From Sepiola atlantica (lineage: Eukaryota; Mollusca; Cephalopoda; Sepiida; Sepiolidae): a stretch of DNA of 64,000 nucleotides. Location: the NCBI GenBank assembly GCA_963556195.1, contig OY744521.1, positions 127,168,459-127,232,458 of the forward strand, given 5' to 3'. This document shows, piece after piece, positions 63,001 through 63,761 of the stretch. Made by a program: the position numbers and the translations under genes. How positions within the stretch are numbered: the stretch's first letter is position 1; the number at the start of each line of letters is the position of its first letter. The notes under the pieces were generated by a model. The model was not told the origin of the DNA. It saw nothing but the letters and a program-made list of their open reading frames with translations, and did not search any database.

Positions 63001-63761
63001 AGTTCTCTCTACTTAGTCCATCCAATAACTCTTGCAATCACGCGAGCACCTGCTCCTCCCTGTATTCCAATGTAACAAAACTTCTGAACAACATCAAATA
63101 GCCTTGCCATTCATGCATACTTTGTCCACATCTCAGTTCTATTATTTTATACTTCTTGCACAGAAACTGATTATCATCTCTCAGCCTATCTGCTATTATA
63201 CTGCATTTGTTGTGTACCTAATGCTTACAAGCACCACAAAAAATTGAGTTGTTTCCAACTCCCTTTCCACAAACTGAGCAGGAGAATGACTGATTATCAC
63301 TTTTAGCATTTCTGTCACTAAATGTGCTGTTAATTCTAAAACTACTTAAATAAAGCATTTATGTACATTGAACATTCACCAACCACTCATTTACTCAGAA
63401 AATAATATCTTGCCACTTTTTAAAAAAAAAATTTTTAAGTTTGAGATAAATTACAATTTGGACAAAGTACCACTAATTCAAAACAAAATGAAGTCCAACA
63501 GATTTAAATGTCCGCTGAAACTTATTATCGCAATGCTATTAAAAGATTTGGGAATCTTTCATTAGAAATGGAACAAAATTTAACTTCATTTCTTTTCATT
63601 TGAAAATCAGAAATTTTATAAAATCAAAAATTGATCAGAAGTTATAGATCTAAATGCAATAAACTTACTTTAAAAAAAAAATGCAAATTCATTAAACTTA
63701 CTGTGAATTGAAGAACAGAATCTGTGAAAGTGTTGTTGGCAATTGGAATTCTGTGAGCATC
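523..63761 (-). CDS. NUP153: NUP153 homologue, nuclear-basket FG nucleoporin (20 exons seen, 5' end outside window)
   Basis: Nucleoporin of the nuclear side of the nuclear pore. The family anchors the basket, binds Ran through RanBP2-type zinc fingers and binds transport receptors through FG repeats. Twenty exons join in a single frame (3945 nt, 1314 residues plus stop) with GT donors and AG acceptors whose phases all agree, which is strong internal proof of the model. Domain order is that of NUP153: basic Ser/Pro-rich N-terminal part (residues 1-268), SVMDVL-motif and acidic region (269-467), four zinc fingers (about 498-708), FG/FxFG region (727-1291), basic tail KKAVRRAKN. The tail matches my memory of the vertebrate ending (FTVGS...KTAVRRRK). 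The 5' exons with the pore-targeting N-terminus lie beyond base 64000. Other FG nucleoporins (NUP50, NUP214, RANBP2) do not combine these parts in this order. Introns are 0.1 to 14 kb and packed with transposons. Confidence 0.93.
763..1155 (+). mobile_element. LINE 3'-end fragment (family with LWNTL..DCFP tail)
   Basis: A plus-strand frame ends [20 protein letters not shown], the style of a non-LTR reverse-transcriptase protein C-terminus. It is followed by a 3' UTR whose ATCCTCTCAT and CTTTAACCC segments recur at 19795-20115 (plus) and, inverted, near 48.5 kb and 1.5 kb. Frame is broken. Confidence 0.4.
1485..1775 (-). mobile_element. LINE-like dispersed repeat fragment
   Basis: The segment with ACTCAAGGATAAGGGTTAAT recurs at 18479-18540 and 48540-48620. 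The segment with ACATCGCTCATAAAATGTGA recurs near 29680. It appears to be the inverted 3' UTR of the same family as 763-1155. Confidence 0.35.
1776..2626. other. intron stretch without recognised feature
   Basis: AT-rich intron sequence; I see no ORF, repeat copy or RNA gene here. Confidence 0.5.
2627..3069. mobile_element. non-autonomous hAT-like element (MITE)
   Basis: The ends are inverted: TGGGACGATTAATCGGAATC at the left and, read from the right, GTGATGGGACGATTCTAATA. Sub-terminal AATCGGAATC copies occur on both sides. The GTGATGGGACG end resembles known hAT termini. The left end abuts a T run and lacks the outermost bases, so I could not define a target duplication. Confidence 0.5.
3070..3900. 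other. intron stretch without recognised feature
   Basis: AT-rich intron between exons 20 and 19; nothing recognised. Confidence 0.5.
3902..4083 (-). CDS. NUP153: NUP153 exon 19 of window (residues 1232-1291)
   Basis: Acceptor TTTGCCAG precedes GCT GAG CCA; donor GTT GG|GTACGT leaves phase 2. It encodes [20 protein letters not shown] and ends [12 protein letters not shown]. The closing FTVG followed by GSTNE from the last exon parallels FTVGSNGK near the vertebrate C-terminus. This junction match is one of the best proofs of identity. Confidence 0.92.
4150..4790. mobile_element. hAT-like MITE family copy filling intron 18
   Basis: TGAAATCGAGATGAATT near 4188 and ACTAAGAAAGTTAAAATTA near 4564 followed by a TTTTCAGTTTCCAGAGAGAA segment near 4704 all recur in the same order at 40146-40565, a copy with CAGGGATG/CATCCCTG ends. 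This copy lacks clear ends. It occupies most of the 754-bp intron between exons 19 and 18. Confidence 0.45.
4838..4938 (-). CDS. NUP153: NUP153 exon 18 of window (residues 1198-1231)
   Basis: Acceptor TTTTCACAG precedes CT CCG TTT; donor AAA CAG|GTGAGT gives phase 0. It encodes [18 protein letters not shown] and ends MYQFSGKQ: one FVFG and two F-x-F motifs. It was found from splice signals and phase, since no ORF of 60 codons covers it. Confidence 0.88.
4950..6132. other. intron stretch; G14 run, otherwise nothing recognised
   Basis: Contains a long G run at about 5094-5107. The rest is AT-rich sequence without ORFs or repeats that I recognise. Confidence 0.5.
6133..7503 (+). mobile_element. 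composite repeat, copy 1 (TIR element 6133-6650 plus flanking unit)
   Basis: 6133-6650 begins AGATTCTACTTTATTAGGCG and ends with the inverse (GGTAGAATCT), giving imperfect terminal inverted repeats of about 50-100 bp around internal CCACTAACCCTAA/AAGTCC units. The adjoining 6651-7503 is also repeated. The same two parts recur in reverse order and orientation at 34581-36038, so they travel as one unit. About 300 bp near 6690-6975 are absent from the other copy. Confidence 0.6.
7504..8169. other. intron stretch without recognised feature
   Basis: Short open frames only; no recognised product or repeat. Confidence 0.45.
8170..8345 (-). mobile_element. RTE-like LINE fragment
   Basis: Minus-strand reading gives [20 protein letters not shown], the linker ahead of the reverse transcriptase in the RTE-like family also seen at 55.9-56.15 kb. 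Only a short, frame-broken piece remains. Confidence 0.45.
8603..9019 (-). CDS. NUP153: NUP153 exon 17 of window (residues 1059-1197), FG repeats
   Basis: Acceptor TTGTTTTCTAG precedes TT CCT GCA; donor AAT G|GTATGT; symmetric 1-1, 417 nt. It holds TPFGG, SSFGS, FVFGS, NTFGN, SVFGT and KGFGA within Ser/Thr/Ala-rich spacer. The repeats change from FxFG in exon 14 to xxFG here, the same drift seen toward the C-terminus of vertebrate NUP153. An 18-base C run (in the RNA) sits about 50 bases upstream of its acceptor. Confidence 0.92.
9072..9090. repeat. mononucleotide G run
   Basis: About 18 G on the plus strand, hence a C run in the NUP153 transcript about 50 bases upstream of the exon 17 acceptor. 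Length is likely polymorphic. Confidence 0.85.
9170..9259 (-). CDS. NUP153: NUP153 exon 16 of window (residues 1029-1058)
   Basis: Ninety-base exon, symmetric 1-1, missed by ORF length filters. Acceptor TTTTATTAG precedes AT GGC CCT; donor GTT G|GTGAGA. It encodes [18 protein letters not shown] followed by FGGFNF: two FG sites. Its phase and FG content fix it between exons 15 and 17. Confidence 0.88.
9751..10015. repeat. two direct copies of a ~95-bp repeat
   Basis: GGCAGACCCCACGATATAAT starts both copies (9752 and 9921), and both run through AATGAAATATACTTATCCCA to CATAGATA. A CT-rich low-complexity stretch with GTTGCCTGGGGCAAAAGC variants precedes them (9560-9750). Confidence 0.7.
10021..10135 (+). 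repeat. U2-snRNA-like repeat, copy 1
   Basis: TTTTTGGCTGATATTCAAG followed by TGTAATATCTGTTC resembles U2 snRNA bases about 16-46 (TTTTGGCTAAGATCAAGTGT then AGTATCTGTTC). It then continues into a non-U2 body with GGTACCATCTTGACCTTTTC. The body is shared with the copies at 10465 and 10925. Confidence 0.5.
10465..10580 (+). repeat. U2-snRNA-like repeat, copy 2
   Basis: GGCTGATATTAAAGTGTAG followed by TATCTGTTCCGATGG, then GGTACCGTCTTGGCCTTTTC and AACCAGTAACCAATG. It is about 90% like copy 1 across 110 bases. The reverse strand is also open ([20 protein letters not shown]), which I regard as chance. Confidence 0.5.
10925..10990 (+). repeat. U2-snRNA-like repeat, copy 3 (partial)
   Basis: AAATATAGTATCTGTTCGGA then CCCTTAGACTGGTACCATCT. 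It shares the 5' module and part of the body with the two copies upstream, then switches to the unrelated repeat at 10991. Confidence 0.45.
10991..11165 (+). repeat. dispersed repeat shared with 57805-57960
   Basis: TTCTAGGAGGTCCACCCCCT, TTTGCCTTCTCACCTG and GAGAAGGGGTTAGTTTA recur inverted at 57840-57900. It ends in an imperfect 11-bp stem (GCACCCCTACAG / CTGTAGGGTGC). It probably belongs to a LINE; the family is not named. Confidence 0.5.
11166..12049. other. intron stretch, probably degraded LINE
   Basis: Moderate GC and fragmentary frames suggest old retroelement sequence leading into the LINE 3' end at 12050, but I cannot align it to a protein motif. Confidence 0.3.
12050..12240 (+). 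mobile_element. Jockey-like LINE 3' end
   Basis: ACATGCAGAAATTTAAATGT and the following ~170 bases, ending in an A-rich tail, match the 3' ends at 25316-25466, 56230-56405 and (inverted) 40835-40990. It is a solo 3' terminus from 5'-truncated insertion. Confidence 0.65.
12356..12478 (-). CDS. NUP153: NUP153 exon 15 of window (residues 988-1028)
   Basis: Acceptor CTTTCTCTAG precedes CT GAA GCT; donor AGT G|GTGAGT; symmetric 1-1, 123 nt. It encodes [15 protein letters not shown] and LKRQRDDES: one FSF motif and a short basic patch inside the FG region. Confidence 0.88.
12479..13700. other. intron stretch without recognised feature
   Basis: AT-rich intron between exons 15 and 14; no motif recognised apart from the hairpin at 13706. 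Confidence 0.5.
13706..13749. repeat. perfect 20-bp hairpin with 4-base loop
   Basis: Bases 13706-13725 (CAATTGAATAGTAGGGCAGT) are the exact reverse complement of 13730-13749, separated by AAAG. It lies 73 bases past the exon 14 donor in the NUP153 intron. Confidence 0.9.
13823..14605 (-). CDS. NUP153: NUP153 exon 14 of window (residues 727-987), main FG-repeat exon
   Basis: Largest exon, 783 nt, symmetric 1-1. Acceptor ATTTTTAG precedes GT TCA GCC; donor AAT A|GTGAGT. It encodes Ser/Thr-rich, Lys-containing sequence with about a dozen FG or FG-like sites, among them FKFG three times, FVFG, FTFG and FSFG twice, plus a Q5 run near the end. FxFG repeats are the docking sites for importins and exportins and are natively unfolded. 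The reading frame is open throughout although no ATG starts it, as expected for an internal exon. Confidence 0.94.
14606..15011. other. short intron between zinc-finger 4 and FG exons
   Basis: A 406-bp intron; nothing beyond splice sites recognised. Confidence 0.6.
15012..15254 (-). CDS. NUP153: NUP153 exon 13 of window (residues 646-726), zinc finger 4
   Basis: Acceptor TTGCTGGCAG precedes GT ACC GTC; donor TCA G|GTAAGG; symmetric 1-1. A Ser-rich linker with three prolines leads into zinc finger WKCDTC-x10-CIAC at about residues 689-708. This finger lacks the D-x-L-M-x-K-F leader of the other three and has SFDKPLW instead, so it is the divergent member of the array. Confidence 0.92.
15731..16145. 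repeat. 82-bp minisatellite, five copies
   Basis: An 82-base unit starting GTTCTACATATGACGTTCTA repeats from 15731, 15813, 15895, 15977 and 16059, then stops a few bases into a sixth. Copies differ at about three positions only: ACG/ACA, GCG/GCA and CGCA/CGTA, all transitions. It lies in the intron between the exons for fingers 3 and 4. Confidence 0.97.
16146..16770. other. intron stretch without recognised feature
   Basis: AT-rich sequence between the minisatellite and exon 12; nothing recognised. Confidence 0.5.
16771..16917 (-). CDS. NUP153: NUP153 exon 12 of window (residues 597-645), zinc finger 3
   Basis: Acceptor CTACTTTCCAG precedes CT GAT CCG; donor GCA G|GTAAGA; symmetric 1-1, 147 nt. 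It is not in any long single ORF but joins perfectly by phase. RanBP2 zinc finger WECDVC-x10-CEAC at about residues 611-630, leader [12 protein letters not shown], then a Pro-rich linker (NAAPPPPGS). It is closest to fingers 1 and 2. Confidence 0.92.
16966..17086. repeat. GA microsatellite and 23-bp purine minisatellite
   Basis: A GA run at about 16966-16988 is followed by a 23-base unit (AGGCGGATGGAGGGGAAGGA plus GAG) from 17001, 17024, 17047 and partially 17070. It produces spurious open frames on both strands and fills much of the intron between exons 12 and 11. Confidence 0.9.
17286..17480 (-). CDS. NUP153: NUP153 exon 11 of window (residues 532-596), zinc finger 2
   Basis: Acceptor CTTTTCTTAG precedes CT CTG ACG; donor AAG G|GTCAGT (C at +3, slightly weak); symmetric 1-1. 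RanBP2 zinc finger WECSTC-x10-CCAC at about residues 555-574, with leader [12 protein letters not shown] and tail ETPRPG. The adjacent intron to exon 12 is only 368 bp and holds a purine-rich minisatellite. Confidence 0.93.
17481..18429. other. intron stretch without recognised feature
   Basis: Very AT-rich, many homopolymer runs; no feature recognised. Confidence 0.5.
18430..19720 (-). mobile_element. degraded LINE, minus orientation
   Basis: ATTTTGAGGATAAGGGT-like 3' UTR material at 18479-18540 and the block GAAGCCACTTGATGTAAGGA near 18880, which recurs near 29560, mark a repeat family shared across the window. A minus frame reads [10 protein letters not shown], possibly from an endonuclease domain. 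Limits are approximate. Confidence 0.35.
19795..20115 (+). mobile_element. LINE 3'-end fragment
   Basis: A plus frame gives [20 protein letters not shown] followed by KSNVNRYLP, a typical non-LTR protein C-terminus. The 3' UTR shares TTCAATCCTCTCA and CCCTTATCCTCGA with 763-1155 and inverted copies elsewhere. Confidence 0.5.
20503..20694 (-). CDS. NUP153: NUP153 exon 10 of window (residues 468-531), zinc finger 1
   Basis: Acceptor CTTTTCAG precedes AA ACT GCT; donor AAA C|GTAAGT; symmetric 1-1. It holds a complete RanBP2-type zinc finger: W about residue 498, then C500-x2-C503-x10-C514-x2-C517, followed by ETPKP. Such fingers bind Ran in NUP153 and RANBP2. The leader [12 protein letters not shown] is shared with the next two finger exons. 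Confidence 0.93.
20695..22506. other. intron stretch; G-quadruplex motif, otherwise unassigned
   Basis: Apart from the G4 motif at 21071 and a short CAG repeat near 21586, I recognise nothing. Several slightly GC-richer blocks (21830-21940, 22020-22240) may be old transposon. Confidence 0.4.
21071..21090 (+). other. G-quadruplex motif
   Basis: Four G tracts of 4, 4, 5 and 4 separated by single A (GGGGAGGGGAGGGGGAGGGG) fit the strictest G4 pattern. It is on the template strand for NUP153. Confidence 0.7.
22507..22612. repeat. miniature foldback (~49-bp arms)
   Basis: 22507-22555 and the reverse complement of 22564-22612 match at about 80-85% (inner core TCCATTGCTCT ... AGAGCAATGGA). It could be a MITE or a palindrome trapped in old retroelement sequence. 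Confidence 0.65.
22630..23042 (+). mobile_element. RTE-like LINE, upstream part of RT domain
   Basis: Plus frame reads [20 protein letters not shown], then [20 protein letters not shown] and [10 protein letters not shown]: reverse-transcriptase blocks including the D-L-E-K-A-F palm motif. The frame stops exactly at SVLS, and the element resumes at 26609. The upstream part is frame-broken. Confidence 0.7.
23507..23545 (+). repeat. A39 run
   Basis: Uninterrupted A tract of about 39 bases, flanked by two copies of ATAAACTGTTC (23490 and 23630). It may be the tail of a retroinserted sequence. Confidence 0.85.
23645..25466 (+). mobile_element. Jockey-like LINE, 5'-truncated
   Basis: Contains RT blocks [18 protein letters not shown], the [20 protein letters not shown] block and FADDITLYS catalytic motif in order, then the C-terminal region ([20 protein letters not shown]) and a 3' UTR with an A tail. 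Several frameshifts and stops make it inactive. It is colinear with the minus-strand copy at 40835-43735, which extends further 5'. Confidence 0.85.
25467..26520. other. AT-rich stretch inside the insertion, unassigned
   Basis: No ORF or repeat recognised, apart from a TTTCATGTTTGATTTAATT direct triplication near 25580-25620. Confidence 0.45.
26609..27485 (+). mobile_element. RTE-like LINE, downstream part
   Basis: Resumes at [19 protein letters not shown] and continues through a Cys-rich stretch characteristic of this family ([17 protein letters not shown], then [10 protein letters not shown]), with frameshifts, toward the C-terminus. Together with 22630-23042 it forms one split element. 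Confidence 0.65.
27486..28695. other. intron stretch without recognised feature
   Basis: AT-rich; an A/G-rich segment near 28500-28640 makes a spurious Lys-rich frame. Nothing else recognised. Confidence 0.45.
28696..28872 (-). CDS. NUP153: NUP153 exon 9 of window (residues 409-467), acidic segment
   Basis: Acceptor CTCTGTCAG precedes GG GAA GAC; donor GAC G|GTAAGT; symmetric 1-1. It encodes a strongly acidic run ([20 protein letters not shown]) between the SVMDVL exon and the first zinc finger. The phase fits both neighbours. An acidic block this strong is not something I recall in vertebrate NUP153 at this place, so its role is open. Confidence 0.82.
29012..29050. repeat. TA microsatellite
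   Basis: About 19 TA units. Similar TA tracts occur near 30000, 31785, 52717 and 54030. Confidence 0.9.
29520..29790. mobile_element. dispersed repeat fragment (shared with 1.6 kb and 18.9 kb)
   Basis: GAAGCCACTTGATGTAAGGA matches 18880; ACATCGCTCATGGAATATGA and the following ~90 bases match 1630-1740. It is fragmentary LINE-like material. Confidence 0.45.
30118..31779. mobile_element. foldback element with ~460-480-bp inverted arms
   Basis: 30118-30600 and the reverse complement of 31326-31779 align along their whole length at roughly 95% identity, differing by a few substitutions and small deletions. Examples: GCAGTGACGTTACTGCAGGT occurs in one and its complement in the other. The 725-bp spacer has no long ORF. 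TA microsatellites flank both sides. I found no transposase and no clear target duplication. Foldback-type DNA transposon or a Penelope-type terminal repeat pair are the two readings. Confidence 0.88.
31882..32121 (-). other. 79-codon open frame, unknown
   Basis: A minus-strand frame of 79 codons (contains [17 protein letters not shown]) without recognised domain, splice context or neighbours. It is probably transposon-derived or chance. Confidence 0.15.
32184..32201. repeat. mononucleotide G run
   Basis: About 17 G on the plus strand; a second G-rich stretch follows at 32356-32371. Confidence 0.85.
32457..32756 (-). CDS. NUP153: NUP153 exon 8 of window (residues 309-408), triplicated SVMDVL motif
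   Basis: Acceptor TTTTTTCAG precedes GC CTA AAA; donor ATT G|GTAAGT; symmetric 1-1, 300 nt. It contains three copies of one short motif: [18 protein letters not shown] (followed by GGG) and KTGSVMDVL (followed by AKQ), spaced about 30-45 residues, plus one SVFG. Vertebrate NUP153 has, from memory, a single similar stretch (LKEGSVLDIL) just before its zinc fingers, so the position fits. The function of the motif is unknown to me. Confidence 0.9.
32870..33700. other. intron between exons 8 and 7, unassigned
   Basis: 33000-33400 is GC-richer than its surroundings (includes CCGGCTCAACCCGGCCCGGG), suggesting an old repeat, but I recognise no family or protein. Confidence 0.35.
33782..33902 (-). 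CDS. NUP153: NUP153 exon 7 of window (residues 269-308)
   Basis: Acceptor TTAATTGCAG precedes GAT TTC AAA TTC; donor ACA A|GTAAGA gives phase 1, the first of eleven consecutive phase-1 introns. It encodes [12 protein letters not shown] and [11 protein letters not shown], again the F-x-F-S/T-x-P style seen in vertebrate NUP153 before the zinc fingers. Confidence 0.88.
34231..34325. mobile_element. short hAT-like MITE (CAGGGATG ends)
   Basis: Starts CAGGGATGG and ends CTCACATCCCTG, with internal GGAAATCGAGATGAATTCTG as in the copy at 40146-40565. It is an internally deleted 95-bp copy. Flanking octamers do not match, so the target duplication has decayed. Confidence 0.6.
34581..36038 (-). mobile_element. 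composite repeat, copy 2 (inverted relative to 6133-7503)
   Basis: 34581-35100 is the reverse complement of 6975-7503 (for example CATCAAGCTCTTTCTAT at 7431 against its complement here). 35133-36038 is a longer relative of 6133-6650, with ~100-bp terminal inverted repeats and four or five internal units around GGACTTAGGGTTAG. Identity is about 80-85%. Confidence 0.6.
36039..37079. other. intron stretch without recognised feature
   Basis: Two related ~90-base segments (ATAATTTTAATGCATAAAAA at 36365 and 36645) show a local duplication; otherwise nothing recognised. Confidence 0.45.
37080..40020 (-). pseudogene. decayed ORF of a recurrent metazoan repeat-associated protein
   Basis: Minus-strand pieces in transcript order: [19 protein letters not shown] with [17 protein letters not shown] (39900-40010); [17 protein letters not shown] and [20 protein letters not shown] (37720-38000); [19 protein letters not shown] (about 37560); [20 protein letters not shown] (about 37330) and [20 protein letters not shown] (about 37180). 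This order resembles a long ORF that recurs in many invertebrate genomes and has no name I can give with certainty. Stops and frameshifts are frequent, and a mariner-like MITE is inserted in it. Confidence 0.45.
38428..38815. mobile_element. mariner-like MITE
   Basis: Starts TAGGGTGGGCAAAAATAAGG and ends with the complement of CAGGGTGGGCCAAAATAAGG. The terminal inverted repeats cover at least 28 bases (both continue GTCCTAT), flanked by TA on each side. 388 bp, no ORF: a non-autonomous Tc1/mariner-type element. Confidence 0.8.
40146..40565. mobile_element. hAT-like MITE (CAGGGATG ends), longer copy
   Basis: Starts CAGGGATGCAAGTAGCC and ends AACTCACATCCCTG. Internal blocks are shared with intron 18 (4150-4790) and with the short copy at 34231. 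The 8-bp flanks do not match. Confidence 0.6.
40835..43735 (-). mobile_element. Jockey-like LINE, nearly full coding region, inactive
   Basis: Reading down the minus strand: endonuclease start ([18 protein letters not shown], about 43720-43600) and its catalytic-style [12 protein letters not shown] (43262-43300); linker ([20 protein letters not shown]); RT blocks [40 protein letters not shown] and [17 protein letters not shown] (42245-41930). C-terminal remnants and a 3' UTR with an A tail (T run at 40805-40831) follow. It carries several stops and frameshifts and is the longer sister of 23645-25466. Confidence 0.87.
43736..44030 (-). repeat. left inverted arm of the Penelope-like element
   Basis: Exact reverse complement of 44853 to about 45157, apart from homopolymer length. 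It re-encodes, on the minus strand, the endonuclease C-terminus ([20 protein letters not shown]). Confidence 0.93.
44853..45157 (+). repeat. right inverted arm of the Penelope-like element
   Basis: Covers the last ~73 codons of the element's ORF plus the 3' UTR up to the ATAAGTTTTATTTT segment. The match with the left arm begins at CCAGGCACAGGAATC. Confidence 0.93.
45158..47550. other. intron stretch, mostly unassigned
   Basis: Holds a TA run (45328-45342), a GA/CT microsatellite zone (45750-45835), a duplicated AATTTGCC(A/G)ACAATTTAGGCAAG segment (45500 and 45949), and three ATTAAAATGTA repeats at 46230-46300. No gene or named element. Confidence 0.45.
47551..47820 (-). CDS. NUP153: NUP153 exon 6 of window (residues 179-268)
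   Basis: Acceptor TGCTTTTCAG precedes AAA GAG CCA; the exon ends AGT TTA at GTAAGT. Phase 0-0, 90 codons. It holds MPKFSFGD and [11 protein letters not shown], the FxFS/T and FxFG motifs that introduce the RNA-binding and pore-targeting stretch in the family. The rest is Ser/Thr-rich and presumably unstructured. A 13.6-kb intron follows. Confidence 0.88.
47821..48519. other. intron stretch without recognised feature
   Basis: AT-rich; nothing recognised upstream of exon 6. Confidence 0.5.
48520..48990 (-). mobile_element. LINE 3'-end fragment
   Basis: The reverse strand yields ETLPQDCF and [15 protein letters not shown] pieces (compare [17 protein letters not shown] at 19.95 kb), and the 3' UTR block ACTCAAGGATAAGGGGTAAT matches 1505-1530. 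Confidence 0.45.
49364..50110 (-). mobile_element. RTE-like LINE 3' portion with (GAT)n tail
   Basis: The plus strand shows a CATCATCATCAG tail followed by TTTAACATCTGTTTTACATG and CTGGCATGTATT, then antisense coding sequence for the element's C-terminus (blocks equivalent to SVMYGSET and the Cys-x2-Cys stretch). Short trinucleotide tails are typical of RTE elements. Close relatives are at 52366, 54530 and 62524. Confidence 0.6.
50183..50378 (-). CDS. NUP153: NUP153 exon 5 of window (residues 113-178)
   Basis: Enters in phase 2 and ends GGA GAG at GTAAGA, phase 0. It encodes [15 protein letters not shown], then [20 protein letters not shown], and ends in five Asp codons written as GAT repeats. 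The GGKMKRD block and the acidic end resemble the vertebrate GGKM...EEEE block. Two acceptors six bases apart are possible (exon start 50378 or 50384). Both keep frame; the upstream one adds two residues and changes the junction residue. Confidence 0.85.
50556..50632 (-). CDS. NUP153: NUP153 exon 4 of window (residues 88-112)
   Basis: Short 77-nt exon, too small for most ORF callers. Acceptor CTATCACAG precedes ATT GAA GAA GAT; donor TT|GTAAGG leaves phase 2. It encodes [18 protein letters not shown] and then SDNRIPT, a polar segment. It is supported by being the only sequence seen that reconciles the phase-0 end of exon 3 with the phase-2 start of exon 5. The fossil mariner transposase begins directly upstream of its acceptor. 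Confidence 0.75.
50640..51513 (+). mobile_element. mariner transposase fossil
   Basis: Plus-strand pieces: [14 protein letters not shown] (compare mariner SPDCNPMDYYVW), [12 protein letters not shown], then after a frameshift [20 protein letters not shown] and [16 protein letters not shown], the mariner C-terminal signature. The right end reads ATCCCGAAGACTCTG followed by TA, fitting a mariner terminus. The N-terminal half is badly decayed. It begins eight bases upstream of the exon 4 acceptor of NUP153. Confidence 0.68.
51536..51620 (+). pseudogene. U2 snRNA pseudogene fragment
   Basis: CTCCTTGGCCTTTTGGCTAA followed by GAATGAAGTC and AAATATCTGTTCT matches the first ~45 bases of U2 snRNA (CTTCTCGGCCTTTTGGCTAA, AGTATCTGTTCT). 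A later TTAGGACAATTTTTATT resembles U2's GAGGACAATATATTAAA. The branch-pairing core is altered, so it is a pseudogene. Confidence 0.65.
51833..51964 (-). CDS. NUP153: NUP153 exon 3 of window (residues 44-87)
   Basis: Acceptor CTTGTCAG precedes CTT CCA TCC; the exon ends AAG CCC at GTAAGT. Phase 0-0, 44 codons. It contains [18 protein letters not shown] and a Lys-rich end ([11 protein letters not shown]). This corresponds in position to the Pro/Ser-rich part between the N-terminal targeting region and the first FxF motifs in vertebrate NUP153. Confidence 0.85.
51965..52365. other. intron stretch without recognised feature
   Basis: AT-rich; nothing recognised. Confidence 0.5.
52366..52660 (-). 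mobile_element. RTE-like LINE 3' terminus
   Basis: CATCAGCAGCAG then TTTACATGTTGGCATGTATT and TGGACGGCTT, followed by the same antisense C-terminal coding order as 49364-49620. Solo 3' end. Confidence 0.55.
52661..54529. other. intron stretch; TA microsatellites, otherwise unassigned
   Basis: TA runs at 52717-52740 and 54028-54063, a C run near 53263, and a short inverted pair around 53650-53760 (TAATTTACATA / TATGTAAATTAGATGA). No coding potential. Confidence 0.45.
54530..56205 (-). mobile_element. RTE-like LINE, RT and linker region, inactive
   Basis: Minus-strand reading in order: [20 protein letters not shown] (about 56060), [20 protein letters not shown] (about 55680), [20 protein letters not shown] (RT fingers), the Cys/His stretch GTCKHWVHK (55000) and [19 protein letters not shown] (54760). 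Many frameshifts. Confidence 0.65.
56210..56405 (+). mobile_element. Jockey-like LINE 3' end
   Basis: ACATGCAGAAATTTAAATGT through CAATATGTCCTGTTTGGGGT to an A-rich tail; same 3' terminus as 12050-12240 and 25316-25466. It is inserted between RTE-like fragments. Confidence 0.68.
56690..57440 (-). mobile_element. RTE-like LINE, RT core fragment
   Basis: Minus frames: [37 protein letters not shown] (YADD catalytic motif, about 57100) and [10 protein letters not shown]...LEVVDSFC (56850). They come in RT order but in different frames. Confidence 0.7.
57800..58480 (+). mobile_element. LINE C-terminal fragment, plus orientation
   Basis: Plus frame [17 protein letters not shown], followed after a shift by [12 protein letters not shown], resembles the N-R-L-R-T-G ... 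T-x-x-H ending of many LINE ORF2 proteins. 57805-57960 is the inverted partner of 10991-11165. Confidence 0.42.
59130..59945 (-). mobile_element. RTE-like LINE endonuclease domain, copy B
   Basis: Minus frames begin [19 protein letters not shown] then [12 protein letters not shown] (59930-59740), the start of an APE-type endonuclease, and continue with [29 protein letters not shown] and [18 protein letters not shown] to 59350. Inactive. Confidence 0.65.
60480..61260 (-). mobile_element. RTE-like LINE endonuclease domain, copy A
   Basis: Minus frames: [16 protein letters not shown] (61200), [18 protein letters not shown] and [20 protein letters not shown] (60815-60640). These parallel the blocks of copy B, showing two separate insertions in tandem. 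Confidence 0.6.
61901..61969 (-). CDS. NUP153: NUP153 exon 2 of window (residues 21-43)
   Basis: Acceptor TTGTTTTCAG precedes CCA TCT AGT; the exon ends CAA AAG at GTAAGT. Phase 0-0, 23 codons. It encodes [20 protein letters not shown], a basic Ser-rich stretch typical of the NUP153 N-terminal region. A ten-kilobase intron of LINE debris separates it from the next exon. Confidence 0.78.
62524..63290 (-). mobile_element. RTE-like LINE 3' portion with (GAT)n tail
   Basis: CATCATCATCATCAG, TTATACATGTTGGAATGTGA and the antisense C-terminal coding order seen at 49364-50110, including the Cys-rich part near 63170-63280. It sits between NUP153 exons 1 and 2. Confidence 0.6.
63702..63761 (-). CDS. 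NUP153: NUP153 exon 1 of window (residues 1-20)
   Basis: Acceptor TTCTTCAG is followed by GAT GCT CAC; the exon ends TTC ACA at donor GTAAGT. It encodes DAHRIP...SVLQFT in phase 0-0. The DA-x-RIP start resembles a conserved NUP153 N-terminal segment (DAKRIP in vertebrates, from memory). It is the most upstream exon I can identify; earlier exons must lie outside the window. Confidence 0.75.
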